Made by a program: the position numbers and the translations under genes
In this document: piece by piece, positions 34,858 through 46,197 of the stretch
Layout of the letters: every line of letters begins with the position of its first letter
How positions within the stretch are numbered: the stretch's first letter is position 1
Assembly: GCA_003024175.1 (NCBI GenBank)
Contig: MDYQ01000250.1
Span: forward strand, 47,280-111,279
Source of the DNA: Planoprotostelium fungivorum
Taxonomy: Eukaryota > Evosea > Variosea > Cavosteliida > Cavosteliaceae
DNA: 64,000 bases
Direction of reading: 5' to 3'
Notes under the pieces: model-generated
The model's database searches: none
The model's input: only the letters and a program-made list of their open reading frames with translations
What the model was told of the DNA's origin: nothing

Positions 34858-36500
34858 ATGGCTGGCCTTAATGTCAGAGTGAAGAGGGATCTTGCCGCAT
34901 ACATTGTGCAACTTGAGAGGAGTATTAACGTCGGCGATGGTGATCTACTGGCTTCTCTGCTGAGGAAGAACTCTCTATCGAAGTTTCAAAACAAGAATCA
35001 GGTTCTTCTCAATTTGGAATCTCAGATCGATTCCGTGAGGGTGAGCTGGCTGTGACGTATGGATACAGTTCGACCGACAAATCGATAGACGGAAGTGATA
35101 GAGGACAACATCATTGGTCACCTCCAACCACCGTATGACAGAGTGAGTATGACATAGAATCATGCACGATCTCATTCCACCAGGTCGCCTCGGAACATCT
35201 GAAAGCCATCATCTGCCTGAAGAAATCAAATTACGTCGAAGCATACGTCCATCAGGCTCAAGTTGTCACGTGAGTGCCTCATGCAAAATGACACCATCAC
35301 CATATCATCTCACACCTTCTCAGAGATTTCCTGGAGATCTGGAAAGAGCCTCCCAAGCCAGGAGACTACAACTCGGCTCTCAACACCGTCAGCGTCGACC
35401 TCCGCCTCATCGGTCGTCTCGTGAGCGGCCCAAACATTCGTGCCCCCACACTCACCCCATCAGGCCGATCGAGAGCTGAATGGTAAGGGCCAGATGGAAG
35501 ACAAATGTCAAGATGCAGGACGACTCCTCATGAACGTCTTCTCTGCTTGCAATCAGTCGAGAGATGAATCGAAGAAACAATGTCTCCTCTCCATTGTAAA
35601 CAGTCTGTTCAAGATCTATTTCCAGGTGCGTCCGTCTACACCGTTGTAGATTGACGAAATCAGCTGGGAACACTTCGATTATGTAAGAATTTAATCAAGA
35701 CGGTGGAGAACAAAGGATCGCTACCGATCAACTCGTATACCATCGCACAGGTGAGAGGAATGGAGCGTTGTAGATTGAAACGAGACAGAGAGTGACATAC
35801 AAGTTCTACACCGGGAGGCTGAACATGAGTAACAGTCGATTCAAACAGGTGGGTCACGACTGATGACGTCATTGTTCGTCGTAGTGACGTATGCAGGCCG
35901 AGACCGACCTGGATTTCGCCTTCAAGAAGTGTACGGTGAAGAGTAAGAAGAACAAGAGGTGAAGTGAAACACGGTAGTACAATTGACCCTTCCCAGGCAG
36001 ATCTTACTGTACCTCATTCCCGCCAAAATTCTCGTGGGGAAACTACCTCGCTCTACCCTCCTGAAGACGTACAACTTGGTACAATTTGAAGAGATATCCA
36101 AGGCAGTCTGCACTGGAGACCTTCGCAGCTTCACCGTTGCGATGGACGCATATCACAGCTTCTTCATTCGAAAGGGCACCTTCTTAATCATGGAATTGTC
36201 AAAGACGCTCGTCTACCGCAGTTTCATCAAGAAGATGTGAGTCGAGATGTAGAGTCGATGGCTGATGTGGACAGCACCAACATCGTGAAAGACACAAAGA
36301 TTCCACTGTCTAAAATCAAGAGACTCTTGACTAGCTTAGGGATCGAGATGGACATCGGGGAGATCGAGTGCGTTCTGGCCAATCTCATCTTCAGCGGCTA
36401 CATCAGAGGATACGTTTCCCACTTTCACAGCACTCTGGTGGTTGCTGGTAGTGGTCCCTTCCCTCCCATCATCAATATCACCGGAAAGAACGAAGAATAA
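34858..36500 (+). CDS. PCID2: PCI domain-containing protein 2 (Thp1-like, TREX-2 complex)
   Basis: Nuclear mRNA-export factor; with GANP/Sac3 and DSS1/Sem1 it forms TREX-2 at the nuclear pore. Start 34858 (MAGLNVRVKRDLAAYIVQLE). Exons follow the family in order: VIEDNIIGHLQPPYD, SEHLKAIICLKKSNYVEAYV, DFLEIWKEPPKPGDYNSALN, VDLRLIGRLADRELNGKGQM, QCLLSIVNSLFKIYFQ, RVTYKFYTGRLNMSNSRFKQ, then the PCI core KKNKRQILLYLIPAKILVGK, LLKTYNLVQFEEISKAVCTG, FFIRKGTFLIMELSKTLVYR and the winged helix ECVLANLIFSGYIRGYVSHF, ending NEE-stop. The stop codon lies inside AATAAA. Introns are 40-50 nt and several contain the GTTGTAG motif. About 420 residues, the usual length. Confidence 0.93.
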
Positions 36501-36624
36501 AGGGACCCATGTTGATCGAGTGATGCAGAATTGCCTTTGGTGCGGAATTAATTCTGTGCGAGCGCGAGTTTCAGAGCCACCTATCTTTCTTTAGCCGAAG
36601 GCGAGACATCATCTCCTGAATGAG

Positions 36625-38402
36625 ATGGCAACCACTGGACCTTCTGTAATGGCCGACAAAGAAGAGGGTCAACAAATACAGATCATGACACCGCAGGATA
36701 AGATCTCACACAGCTCGCGATGTTTCTTTTCCTTCTCAACGACTCCGCAGTTTCTGTTGTGGCAACATCTGCGAGATCAGATCACCACCATCTTTCGAGC
36801 CAGCAGAGGAGACGGCTGATGTCTAACGGCATCATCTCCAGTCACGATGCTACTAAGGTCATCTTGCACACGGTGATAAACACAAGAAATGAATCACCTG
36901 ACACAAAGAGGCGACAATTCGCCGTTCTTCGCTTGACGTGCAAGTTGTGGAAAGACATCGGTGAGACACTATGACAATCAAACTCTTCTGATGTTTTCAG
37001 TCGACAGCTTCACTGACTGGCTGACCGACTGTGACCTGCTCTTGGCAGTAAAGGGAGGAAAGATTGAGTCCTTACGCTTCCTGTTAACCCGTGATGAGCT
37101 GGACCCATCCAGTGAAGACATCAAGCTACTCAGCAATGCGTCAACAAACCATTCGATCGAGATTGTACGGCTACTCTTCAATGATCATCGAATCGACCCG
37201 TCAGCAGCAGACAACGAGGCCATCATCAGTGCAGCTAGACATGGTCGGACCGATATCGTTCAGTTTCTCTTGTCCGATTCACGAGTGGACCCATCAGCAC
37301 AAGACAATTTTGCCATCAGAACGGCGGCCATAAGGGTCAAAGTGAGGCTGTAAAGCTGCTCTTATCCGATCCACGGGTGGACCCATCAGCAGAAGACGAT
37401 TATGCCGTGAGATACGCAGCCAAAGGGGGTCACACTGAGACTGTACGACTACTCTTGTCCGATTCCCGTGTGAACCCATCAGTTGAAGACAATTATGCCA
37501 TCAGAATGGCGGCCTACAGAGGCCATGCTGAAACTGTACGGCTGCTCATATCCAATCCACGTGTGAGACCATCAGCAGAAGACAATGAGGCCATCAGAAA
37601 GGCAGCTGCTGAGGGTCACTGTGAGGTCTTACGGGTGCTCTTGTCCAGCTCTCGTGTGGACCCATCAGCAGAAGACAACGAGGCCATCAGATACGCAGCG
37701 GATGAGGGTCACATTGAGGCTGTACAGCTGCTCTTATCCGATCCACGTGTGGACCCATCAGCACTAGACGATGAGGCCATGAGATCGGCGGCCTGTGGAG
37801 GATGTACTGAGATCGTACGGTTGCTCTTGTCCGATTCACGCATGGACCCATCAGCACTAGACAATGAGGCCATCAGAATGGCCGTCTATGCAAGCCATAC
37901 TGAGATTGTACGGCTACTCTTGTCCGATCCACGCGTGGACCCATCCGTTCAAGACAATTATGCTATCAGACAAGCAGCTCACGATAATCACACTGAGGTG
38001 GTGCAGCTGCTCTTGTCCGATTCACGTGTGGACCCATCAGCACAAGACAATTATGCCATCAGAAAGGCGGCATCGGACGGACATCATCGAGTAGTGGAGC
38101 TCCTCTTGGCTCATCCACGTGTGGATCCGTCAGCACAATCCGATGAGGCCATCAGAAAAGCAACTCAGAGTGGTTTCATTCAGACTGTGCGGTTACTACT
38201 GGCAGACAAACGAGTGGATCCAACCAGAAACAGCCTCATCTTCGTAGCAGCAGCAAGAGGTCACACCGATGTCGTCGATCTATTGGTCTCTCATCCTGGC
38301 GTGTATGCATCAGCGCAGATGGATGCAGCCAAGAGAAAAGTAACGGACAAGGGATACACACACGTGGAGCAGCTGCTCAACAATCACAAGCGGCAGAAAT
38401 AA
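36625..38402 (+). CDS. Ankyrin repeat protein, interrupted by a frameshift
   Basis: An N-terminal helical region (MSNGIISSHDATKVILH from 36819; RRQFAVLRLTCKLWKDI, faintly F-box-like) is joined by a 43-nt intron ending TTTTCAG to VDSFTDWLTDCDLLLAVKGG and about 14 ankyrin repeats of 33 residues with the signature LLLSDSRVDPSAxDNEAIR. Around 37330 one base is missing relative to the other repeat units (GCGGCCATAAGGGTCAA against an 18-base consensus), so the frame shifts between the second and third full repeats; the downstream frame then stays open to 38402. It ends NNHKRQK-stop with TAA inside AATAAA. The beginning is unclear: ATG 36625 (MATTGPSVMADKEEG) is in a different frame from the later part. 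This repeat type is common in amoebae and their giant viruses; the intron argues for a host gene. Confidence 0.75.
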
Positions 38403-38666
38403 ACCATAGAGAAGCCCAATCTGTGAAAAAACTAGTGTCAGCATGCAGATACAACCTTGACTTGATTTTGTTCAGGCCAACATCGCGTCGGACCCTTCTT
38501 CCGTCAGGTGATCTACATCATCATCGCACGAAGAGTGCGACGTCACCTCGTTTCGCGTTCTCACGCAGATCTTAAGAGTCTCTTCTGATCGACGAATCTC
38601 GCAGACAAAGACATCCACGACACACGAGATGATTCTAAAGAAGGCTGTACGTTTTTTACATTCTCT

Positions 38667-41600
38667 TCACACAACGATGGACCCCATAAACTTGACGAAC
38701 CGGTCTTGGTATTGCGGCGGCGGCACGGCAGATATGGCGGAACCTCCCTCGGCAGAAGAGTAGTACAGCAACGTCTTGATCGCGTGCTCCGCCTTCTTCT
38801 TGGCATCGTACTGCGTCAAGATGTCTATGATGCCAAAGAAGTACACTTCTTCTCCCTTCTCTGGGTCACTCTCCTGCACGTGTACCGAATTGACACCACC
38901 CAACGCCACCCTCCACCGCGACACTTTGACTCTGTCCCTGTCTTCAGTCTCTCCTCTTCACGAGAGAGGCACTCACTTTGAAGGTCGTAACGGTTTCAAG
39001 AAGCGTGAGCCCGGTGGAAGTTTCTTCGAATCGTGGATGCCCACGAGAAGCGAATAGTCACAGATGTTCCTCTCTTCCAACCACTTGCTGTCTCTCTCCA
39101 ATTGGGACATGAAGAACTGAAGATCGTCAGCCTACGTGTCCACTACACCTCTCTCACCTCCTTCTGTATCTGTCCGATGTGTATGAGTCGATTGAAGTTG
39201 AGATCTTTCAATGCAACTTCTGGATTGATACCGGGGCTGATCTTCACGAGACGATCCAATTTGGACCCTTTGAGATCGTACCTCTCGTGGAGGGGTAAGG
39301 GTGTGTCGAAAATATTCTCCATGACGGCAAAGTAGATGATCTTTCCCTGGTACACCATTCGATGTAGACCGAAGAAACGAATGAGGAGGGCGTCGCGATT
39401 CCGCGAGAGGTACTGGATTCGAGTGAGATTTCGAGTTACGTATGGGGTACCTTGAAGTAGTCCGGTAAGAGACGTAAGAGGAGCATGGCCTCGTCGGAGG
39501 GTAACGTCTTTAAGAGGTAACGATCGTCAGAGGTCTTGAAGAAGAAGGAGCCGCTCCTACCCGTGGATGCTACCTGTCAGACTCTTGTCAACGTCTTGTC
39601 AGACGTGTCAGAATGACGTCACACCTCGACCAGGGTACCGAACAAACTCTCCGGAGAGAAAGAAGTCTGGGGATTTGTTGGCGTCTACAACGATGTAGAC
39701 GGACTCACCAGGTAGGCTTCGATATTGATTCCGACGAGACCTCTGAGGTAATAGAAGACGAAGGGCTCGTAATCCGTGAATGACGTCACCGTGTTACCCC
39801 TCCTCCCCGTCAGTTTGAAATTTCGATGAAAACTACTCACCTCTGGACCGGAAATTCCACCGTCTTTCCAAATTCCAAATTGTGTTCTGCGATTTCCTCG
39901 GGCACCAGGGCCGGCTCAGGAACAAAGCCACCCTCTCTCGACATCTGAACCGAAATCAGATCGAAATGAAAATTTAAAAATGGATCGTTGTAGATGATCA
40001 TTACCATGGCGACGGAGTTGGCAATTCCCATGGTGAGGGCCTCGGCCAAGTCCCAATTTTCGTGTCCGAAAAAGATTCCTCCACGGCGAACGGGGCCCGT
40101 CTCTGTTCCACGGTGAGGGGGCACGAATATTTGGTCCGTTGTAGTCTCACCCGTACCATCTAACCCCAAAATTTCGAGGAATTGTGTGTTCTTGAGTAGA
40201 CCTTCGGTGTACATTTGGAAGGTGATCTTCTTTTGATGTCCACTGATGGTGTGGAACAAATGTTTGAGCATCTGTTCGATCTATTTCGACCGTTATTTTG
40301 GCGGGAAAACGTCACTCTCACCTCCTCGGAGACTTTCGTTGCGTTCGTGAAGCGGTACAATGATTTCGTACATTCCAAGAATTTCTGTTCTACAACGAGT
40401 CAATTTCATTTCTCTCTCCCCTCACCATCCACTTTTCCCAGACTCTCGTACATCCTCCACACGACTGCATTTTTCAGCGAATGTTCCATCTACAACGATC
40501 ATCTCACAGTGTAACCTCTCCGTTAGATTTCCCTTGGTTAGCCTCCCCACCCCCTTTGCATATTCTTTAAACGTGAGACGATCGGGTGACTTCTTTTCGA
40601 ACCCTCGAAAGAGTGCGTCACCGATGGCTTCGTCGTTCAGAATGACACCGATGCAGTGAACGAAGGCTGCTTTCTCTACATCTGAACTCTTTGGTAGAGA
40701 AGGTGTCTGTGGTACGACCGAACGGCCCATGATGCGGAAGCTGGTCACGTGAGTGATGACGTGGTGTGATGTCGTACCGATCGAATTGGTTCTTGATGGA
40801 TTGTAATTCCGCGGAACCGAGGAGGAAATATTCTAGGTAATCTTCACGGAAGATATTGTGGTGGGCGGCGGCGAATTGGAGGAAGAGTACCGTACGTCTC
40901 TCAAGGACCCTCTCTAAGTCGGGGGATACGACCTGGGGGAGTGAGCGTCTACAACGAGCCGGAAATTTCACCTTCGATTCGGGTGAACCGACACCGTCGA
41001 CACCATCCACGGATCTACATTTTCATTCAATCTTTTGAGAAATTTCGACGAAATGACATTGAAATTTCCGAGAGATTTCACCTGTACAGCTCGAGGTAAG
41101 CGTCGGCCAGGTATTCGGGAAGTCCAACCGAATTGATCATCTGTGATCTCGACTCCTTCTCCGACACTTGTCGGTAAGATATCTTCGTACACGTCATGAT
41201 GACGTCATATGACGTCACTCACCTTCTTGTGTGCCACCGTTGACAGAGTCTCCGTTATTTCTGCGAGGGACAGAGCCTCCGGCCCGGAGAAAATGTAGAT
41301 TTTTCCGTAATGCCTCGTACCCTCATCAGTGATGACTGTCACGGTCAGAAGAGTTTGATCTATTTTTTAGAACATCTTACCTCTCGTGAGAGCGTCTGTC
41401 AGATCATTTACATCGATGAAACTCATTCTCGTCTGATCTTGGAGGGGTAGTTCGATTACGCCCGAGGTACGTATGCCATCGATCAGAAAACTCTGCATGA
41501 GGTAGTTGTGACGGATGATGGTGAAGTGTAGTGATGATGTCATCAACGCTTGCTCTGAGAAAAGTGAGTGAAATTTCGATACGAAAAGTGTACCCGATGC

Positions 41601-43883
41601 ATTGTGCCACCTCTCGGTTCCCACGAACGACGTCTTGATGACGTGTTCGATCTGGTAGATGTCAGATTGACACGTCACGTCAGATGTGACACCCACCCTC
41701 TTACTCTTACCGGCCTCTAAGAGGAAGATGAGTGTGTCGTTGACGTCATTCGTCGAGAAACCAACGTCCGAGTAGAGTAGAATCTTCTTCACGTCTGCAA
41801 ACAATTGCGATATCTTCGATCGAGTGAAGAAGACAACCTGAGACGTCTCAGTCGCAGATCGCATCGCAGATTTTCACCTCCGCTCCCATGGCGAGATATT
41901 GAGAGATGCAATCTTCAGATAAGATCGAATCTGTCTCTGGATCTGATCGAACGGCGATGCGTGGCGTCCACTTCTTCGTGATCAACTTCTGAATCATCGA
42001 AGAATTGACGGTACAGCTGGAGCTGTAGATTAACACCACGTTGGCCGTCTACAACGATCAGCGGGAATAATGGCGAGTTGTAGATTCACCTTCGTGTTGG
42101 GATTAGGTTGATCTCCCGCGAAATAATTCTTCCATCGTTTCGTATTGATGGTACACCGTTTGTGTCTGTAGGGTGTGTGGAGGTGTGATAACGGTTTCGG
42201 TAGCTGTTCACGTCAGTCTCTCGTCGCTTTCGCATTCGCATGGATCAGATGTAAACTCACTTGTCTCATGGGAGGGACGACGGAGGAAGTGTCCTTCGAT
42301 TGATCTGGAGTTGGCTCGTTGTAGATCTCCGAGCCACAGCTGACGACCGATGGTATAGTCACCACGAAGGTCTTATCTTGCGTCTCTCTATCCTCCCTGA
42401 TCACGTGATTGATAGCACTGATCCACCCTGAATCAATCAGACACTTGTCATCGAGTTCTCCGTGGATTTTCACCGACCTTTCCTCTCGATGTTATCGCTA
42501 GCACATAGATAGAAGGGACGATGTCTCTCTAGAATGTCTGATAGGGTGAAGCCCACCATGCCTTCTACGTCTTTCACTCGTGAGTCCTTATCTACAACGA
42601 CCGAGTTCAACGGCGTTTGGTCCTATTCCGTTCAGAATCGCAGGAACGAGACATATGCGAAACTCACGAATCTTGTCTTCATGTAACTCAATTTGACGAC
42701 TTTCTCTTCTCGGGTCATCACAAACCTTCATCGTCATCATCATCACGATCATCAACATCATCCTCAATGAATCTATCACTCACCATCTCAACTTCCAATC
42801 TGGATTGAATCTTCCCAATTTAGTGAGAGCACCCTGCATCAGAATCTTTGTCGACTCCACAGGCGGTGCCTCCGATGCTCTACCCACTACACTCACCGTG
42901 GGTCGGCTCTCGGGCCGATCTCCCTCTACAACGAGTCATTCCTCCCTCTACAACGAGCCGTTCTCACCCGGATGAATGGCTCGTGCAGCGTGGAGGTTCT
43001 GAAGCATGACGGTTGCCTTGGCGACGCTGCTGATGGGCTCATCATGACCATCATCGTTCTGACTCTTTGGGTTCCTGTGGATGGAAACTGAACCGTTTGG
43101 CTTGCGGACCGTTGTCTGTTGTACCGTGATACCGTAGCCAACGTTCACGGTCTTTTGTGTTCTGAAGCGATTCAGATGGAAGAGATGATGGATGGATGCT
43201 GGTGAGTCGATGGTGATGATGAAATGATAGAGGAGAGAGAGGAGAGGGAGATCATACCTGTTGGCAGAAGCGGCGGCGTTGAGAATGTTTCCGATGTTGG
43301 TGGAAGTGTTGTTACTGTTGTCCTCTAATCGAGGTGAAGATGGTGGCGGACTTGTTTTGACCATATCCTGCTTGTTGACTAATATCTAAGAGTCGTTGAA
43401 TATTTCTTCACGATGGAAGTACGTCTCGATGAAAGACATCGTTCTGACCTGATTAAGATTGTCTGCTGCTGCCTTGACAAAACCTCTCCCTGCATTCTGG
43501 GAGCTCTCTTCTGCATGTGATGCTGGTGGTGCATTCCCATTACCCCATTTCGATCCGCTCAATCTTCTGGTTTGATTGTGTGCCGGAGGTTCCAAATTTG
43601 TGTTGAGACTGTTTGACTTTGTTGATAACTTGATGGAAGGACGAGTTGGAGTGGGCGGGGGCGATGGAGGATGGTCTTCCGAACGTCCGAACAATCGTGA
43701 CATCATAGAAGGTGCCTGTATTGGCTGTGTCGGTGGCATGATCGGGGCTGTATAGATTAGACGAAATATCTAACCGATAAAATGAATCTCACCAGGTGCT
43801 GATTCTTCAGGTTTCGATATTGTCCCCCCACGGTTGAATTTTCTCTCGAGTTCTGAACGTATGTTCTGTTGATTCGAGGTCAT
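38667..43883 (-). CDS. PH / NmrA-like / EF-hand / phosphatidylinositol-phosphate kinase fusion
   Basis: A long multi-exon gene that I could follow in one frame from ATG 43883 (MTSNQQNIRSELERKFNRGG) to GSIVV-stop at 38667. (1) Disordered Ser/Pro region. (2) PH domain, about 42870-42390: LMQGALTKLGRFNPDWKLR, FYLCASDNIERK, SGWISAINHVIRED. (3) NmrA-like Rossmann domain, about 42050-41090: NVVLIYSSSCTVNSSMIQKL, ERWHNASEQALMTSSLHFTI, IRHNYLMQSF, MSFIDVNDLTDALTR, IFSGPEALSLAEITETLS, and its typical end VGLPEYLADAYLELYR. (4) EF-hand-like helical region, about 40940-40150 (RLTFKEYAKGVGRLTKGNL; ITFQMYTEGLLKNTQFLEIL). (5) PIP kinase: STGRSGSFFFKTSDDRYLLK, ENIFDTPLPLHERYDLKGSK, RNICDYSLLVGIHD, IIDILTQYDAKKKAEHAIK. 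The kinase should make PI(4,5)P2; the NmrA-like part lacks the glycine motif. Splitting into two genes is possible but no stop or start supports it. Confidence 0.8.
39683..39700. repeat. Intronic palindrome GTCTACAAC-GATGTAGAC
   Basis: 18-bp inverted repeat near the 5' splice site of a PIP-kinase intron. The exons on either side join as INIEAYL to TSFSPESLFGTLVE, so the whole palindrome is removed by splicing. Confidence 0.85.
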
Positions 43884-44376
43884 TGCAGCGCAGACTGCGG
43901 TGGACTGAAGAAATAACCAATCCTGATCTGGAACCTGTCTCAAAAAGACACTCGGAACACTTCCTCTATGCTCTTTGTCGCAGTGACCTCCGTTTGATGA
44001 TGATGCGGAGGGATTGTAGTTGGCCGGGTGTTCTCGTCACGCAATTTGATGTCGGGACATTACTTTTTGGAGAGTAATCGCTATTGATCAGGATTCTAGT
44101 GTGGTTATATCCTCTGTACTACCTGGAGAACGAGTTCGCAGCTCATCCTCTGCATGGACAGCACCAAATTTGTGACGTGAAGAATGATTCTATAGATGAA
44201 ATGAAATCTTGGGATCATTCCTGATACGAGATACATCCTTTTTTATTCTCTTCATCTTAGTGGAAGAATGAAGATGTTGCACGTTGATTGCGGCTGCAGT
44301 GAAAAACTGTTGATTTTGGGCTCAATTTATTTTGCGTTGCTGATCTGATGTGAAAATCATTTTCCCTGCAATAACA
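43884..44376. other. Divergent intergenic region, about 490 bp
   Basis: Between the starts of the PIP-kinase fusion (minus) and TFIIF-beta (plus). No recognisable gene; a 64-codon plus ORF at its left edge has no family character. Presumed promoters. Confidence 0.4.
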
Positions 44377-45228
44377 ATGAAACGCCACGCAGAAGAGATG
44401 ATTGGTGGAGGAGAGGACGATGCGGCTGTTGATACCACAAAGTCTGGTCTGAAAACGTGGTTGGTAAAGATTCCCAAAGATCTATACGAGGCTTGGAGGA
44501 CACTTGGACATAATTCACAACTTGGAGAAGTGACCATCTTAGAAGAAAAGGGAAAGAAGCCAGAGGTGAGATCACACTCCACCACATCACATCTGATATC
44601 TGAAGATGTCCATCAATCTCGCACCCGAATGCGACGCACGTCTTCCAAGAAGCTATAGGCTACAATATAATCAGACTTCCACACCCATTCGAGTGTTCTC
44701 AGAGAAAGAGGGGACTAATGCACTGGCCATAGAGGGCACAGTAGAATACACCTGCGATGTCAGTCCATTGGATCCCAATGCCCCCGAATATCGTGCCACC
44801 GCCAGAGAGCGCATGAAGAAATCAGAAGTGAAGACCAGACAGGTGATCGCCTCCATTTCCATTTGAAACTCTTTCTGATCTCTCCATCTCAGATCAAGAC
44901 CATCAGCACACCGACTTACTCTACAGTCGGAAAGATGCCCATGATGTCTAGAAAGCCTCCCGTGGAGAAGAGAACGAGAATGGCAGAGAAAGATCTACAG
45001 AATGAAATCTTCTCTGCATTCGAAGAGTCTGAGTACTGGTCGCTCACTCAACTCGTAGAGAGGACGAAACAGCCGGCGGTGAGATGACGATGGAGATGAC
45101 TTGGCATGCTGATGGAACCTCTGCAGCAATACTTGAGGAGTGTGTTGGAATTGGTTGCAGAACAGAACAAGGCAGGGCCTTATAAGACACTGTTCCAGCT
45201 GAAGGAAGAGTACAGAAGAAGGAAATGA
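44377..45228 (+). CDS. GTF2F2: Transcription initiation factor IIF subunit beta (RAP30)
   Basis: General RNA polymerase II initiation factor that pairs with RAP74. Start 44377 (MKRHAEEMIGGGED). N-terminal dimerisation part: TWLVKIPKDLYEAWRTLG, GEVTILEEKGKKPE, then across an intron SINLAPECDARLPRSYRLQY, TPIRVFSEKEGTNALAIEG and the second exon end MKKSEVKTRQ. The third exon holds the linker and winged helix: TPTYSTVGKMPMM, DLQNEIFSAFEESEYWSLTQ, LVERTKQPA; after a short intron the end is QQYLRSVLELVAEQNKAGPY, KTLFQLKEEYRRRK-stop. Length (about 250 residues) and order match the family. AATAAA occurs 12 nt after the stop. MED4 converges from the other side. Confidence 0.92.
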
Positions 45229-45412
45229 TTTGCATCAAAATAAATTGTACATTTCGAATTCATTTCACACGAAACGACTTGACGTCACCACCATCATCGT
45301 CATGCATCATCACGTCCGATCACGGTTGACAGTTTGGTTTATGTTTCAATTCTTTGCTTTTACATTCTTGTCTTTCAGACATGCACGATACAGAACATGA
45401 TGCATCGTGCTT

Positions 45413-46115
45413 TTACGTCTTGAATAAATCTTCTGCCTCCTTCGAGTATAACATTCCAGATCGTATCTCTGTCTCCATTGGTGCAGGAAACTTGTAGAGG
45501 AATGTCTCTTGACCTGGAGACGTTATTGAAAGAGATGAAGTTGAGGCTCACCATCAGACCAACCGGGTGGAGCTGACGTAGTCGCGCTGATGCGATGAGA
45601 GTACGAGACGAGTTCATCGACAAAAGGTGCAGCTGTGAGAGGATTACTATGTGAAGAACATGATGTAATCACATTGTTTGCTCTGTTCTCTGATCTTCAA
45701 TTGTTTTCTGCCTTCTTCTACTTGGGCGGATAGTATGGATTCGGCATCTCGCAGGATCTGTGTAGAATGAGGAAAAGACGAGACAGACACACAATCACAC
45801 ACCTGCATTACTTGCGTTATCTTTTTGTCTTTCTCTTCAATGTCTTTGATTGTCTGATTGATCTTCATCTGGAACTCCTGATGCTTCTTCACTGACAAAC
45901 ACTCAGAATGCATGTCCACATCGTTACAGAGGTGATAGGTGTCTCTCACACTCTTTAACTGCGTTGTTCAACTCCTTGTCTTTCTCGATTAGCTTGCCCA
46001 TCAGATCGGTTGCCGCAGCCGCTTGGCCAGAAGACAGCTCGGAGAATATTTGCAGGGTTAGCTTGCTGTATTCATCTAAGATTTCGTGAAGTTGAGCCCG
46101 AATCGTGTTCGCCAT
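45413..46115 (-). CDS. MED4: Mediator complex subunit 4
   Basis: Middle-module Mediator subunit. Five exons from ATG 46115: MANTIRAQLHEILDEYSKLT, LMGKLIEKDKELNNAVKE; KKHQEFQMKINQTIKDIEE, DKKITQVMQ; ILRDAESILSAQVEEGRKQL; then APFVDELVSYSHRISATTSA, PPGWSDG; and the last YKFPAPMETEIRSGMLYSKE, AEDLFKT-stop at 45413. This reproduces the MED4 layout: coiled coil, the SSEELIKYAHRISA-type box and the P-x-P-T-D-x-EMRSGLL-type box directly after. About 180 residues, shorter than the animal protein because the poorly conserved Ser-rich tail is absent. Start is only 82 bp from the VPS39-like start. Confidence 0.88.
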
Positions 46116-46197
46116 CGTTAATGTGATGTGTCAGAATGATCATCTGATGTGGCAAATTTCAAAAACAACGGAGATCGGTCAGGTGTTTGTATAGAAG
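46116..46197. promoter_or_regulatory. 82-bp divergent promoter region (MED4 / VPS39)
   Basis: The whole interval between two opposite start codons. No obvious TATA box. Any shared control elements must fit here or within first exons. Confidence 0.45.

Noticed and set aside
38667-41197. A separate PIP-kinase gene starting at ATG 41197 (MTCTKISYRQ)
   Set aside because: The residues after this ATG are the conserved C-terminal end of the NmrA domain (ISYRQVSEKE ... LPEYLADAYLELYR), so the ATG lies inside the preceding intron rather than at a gene start.
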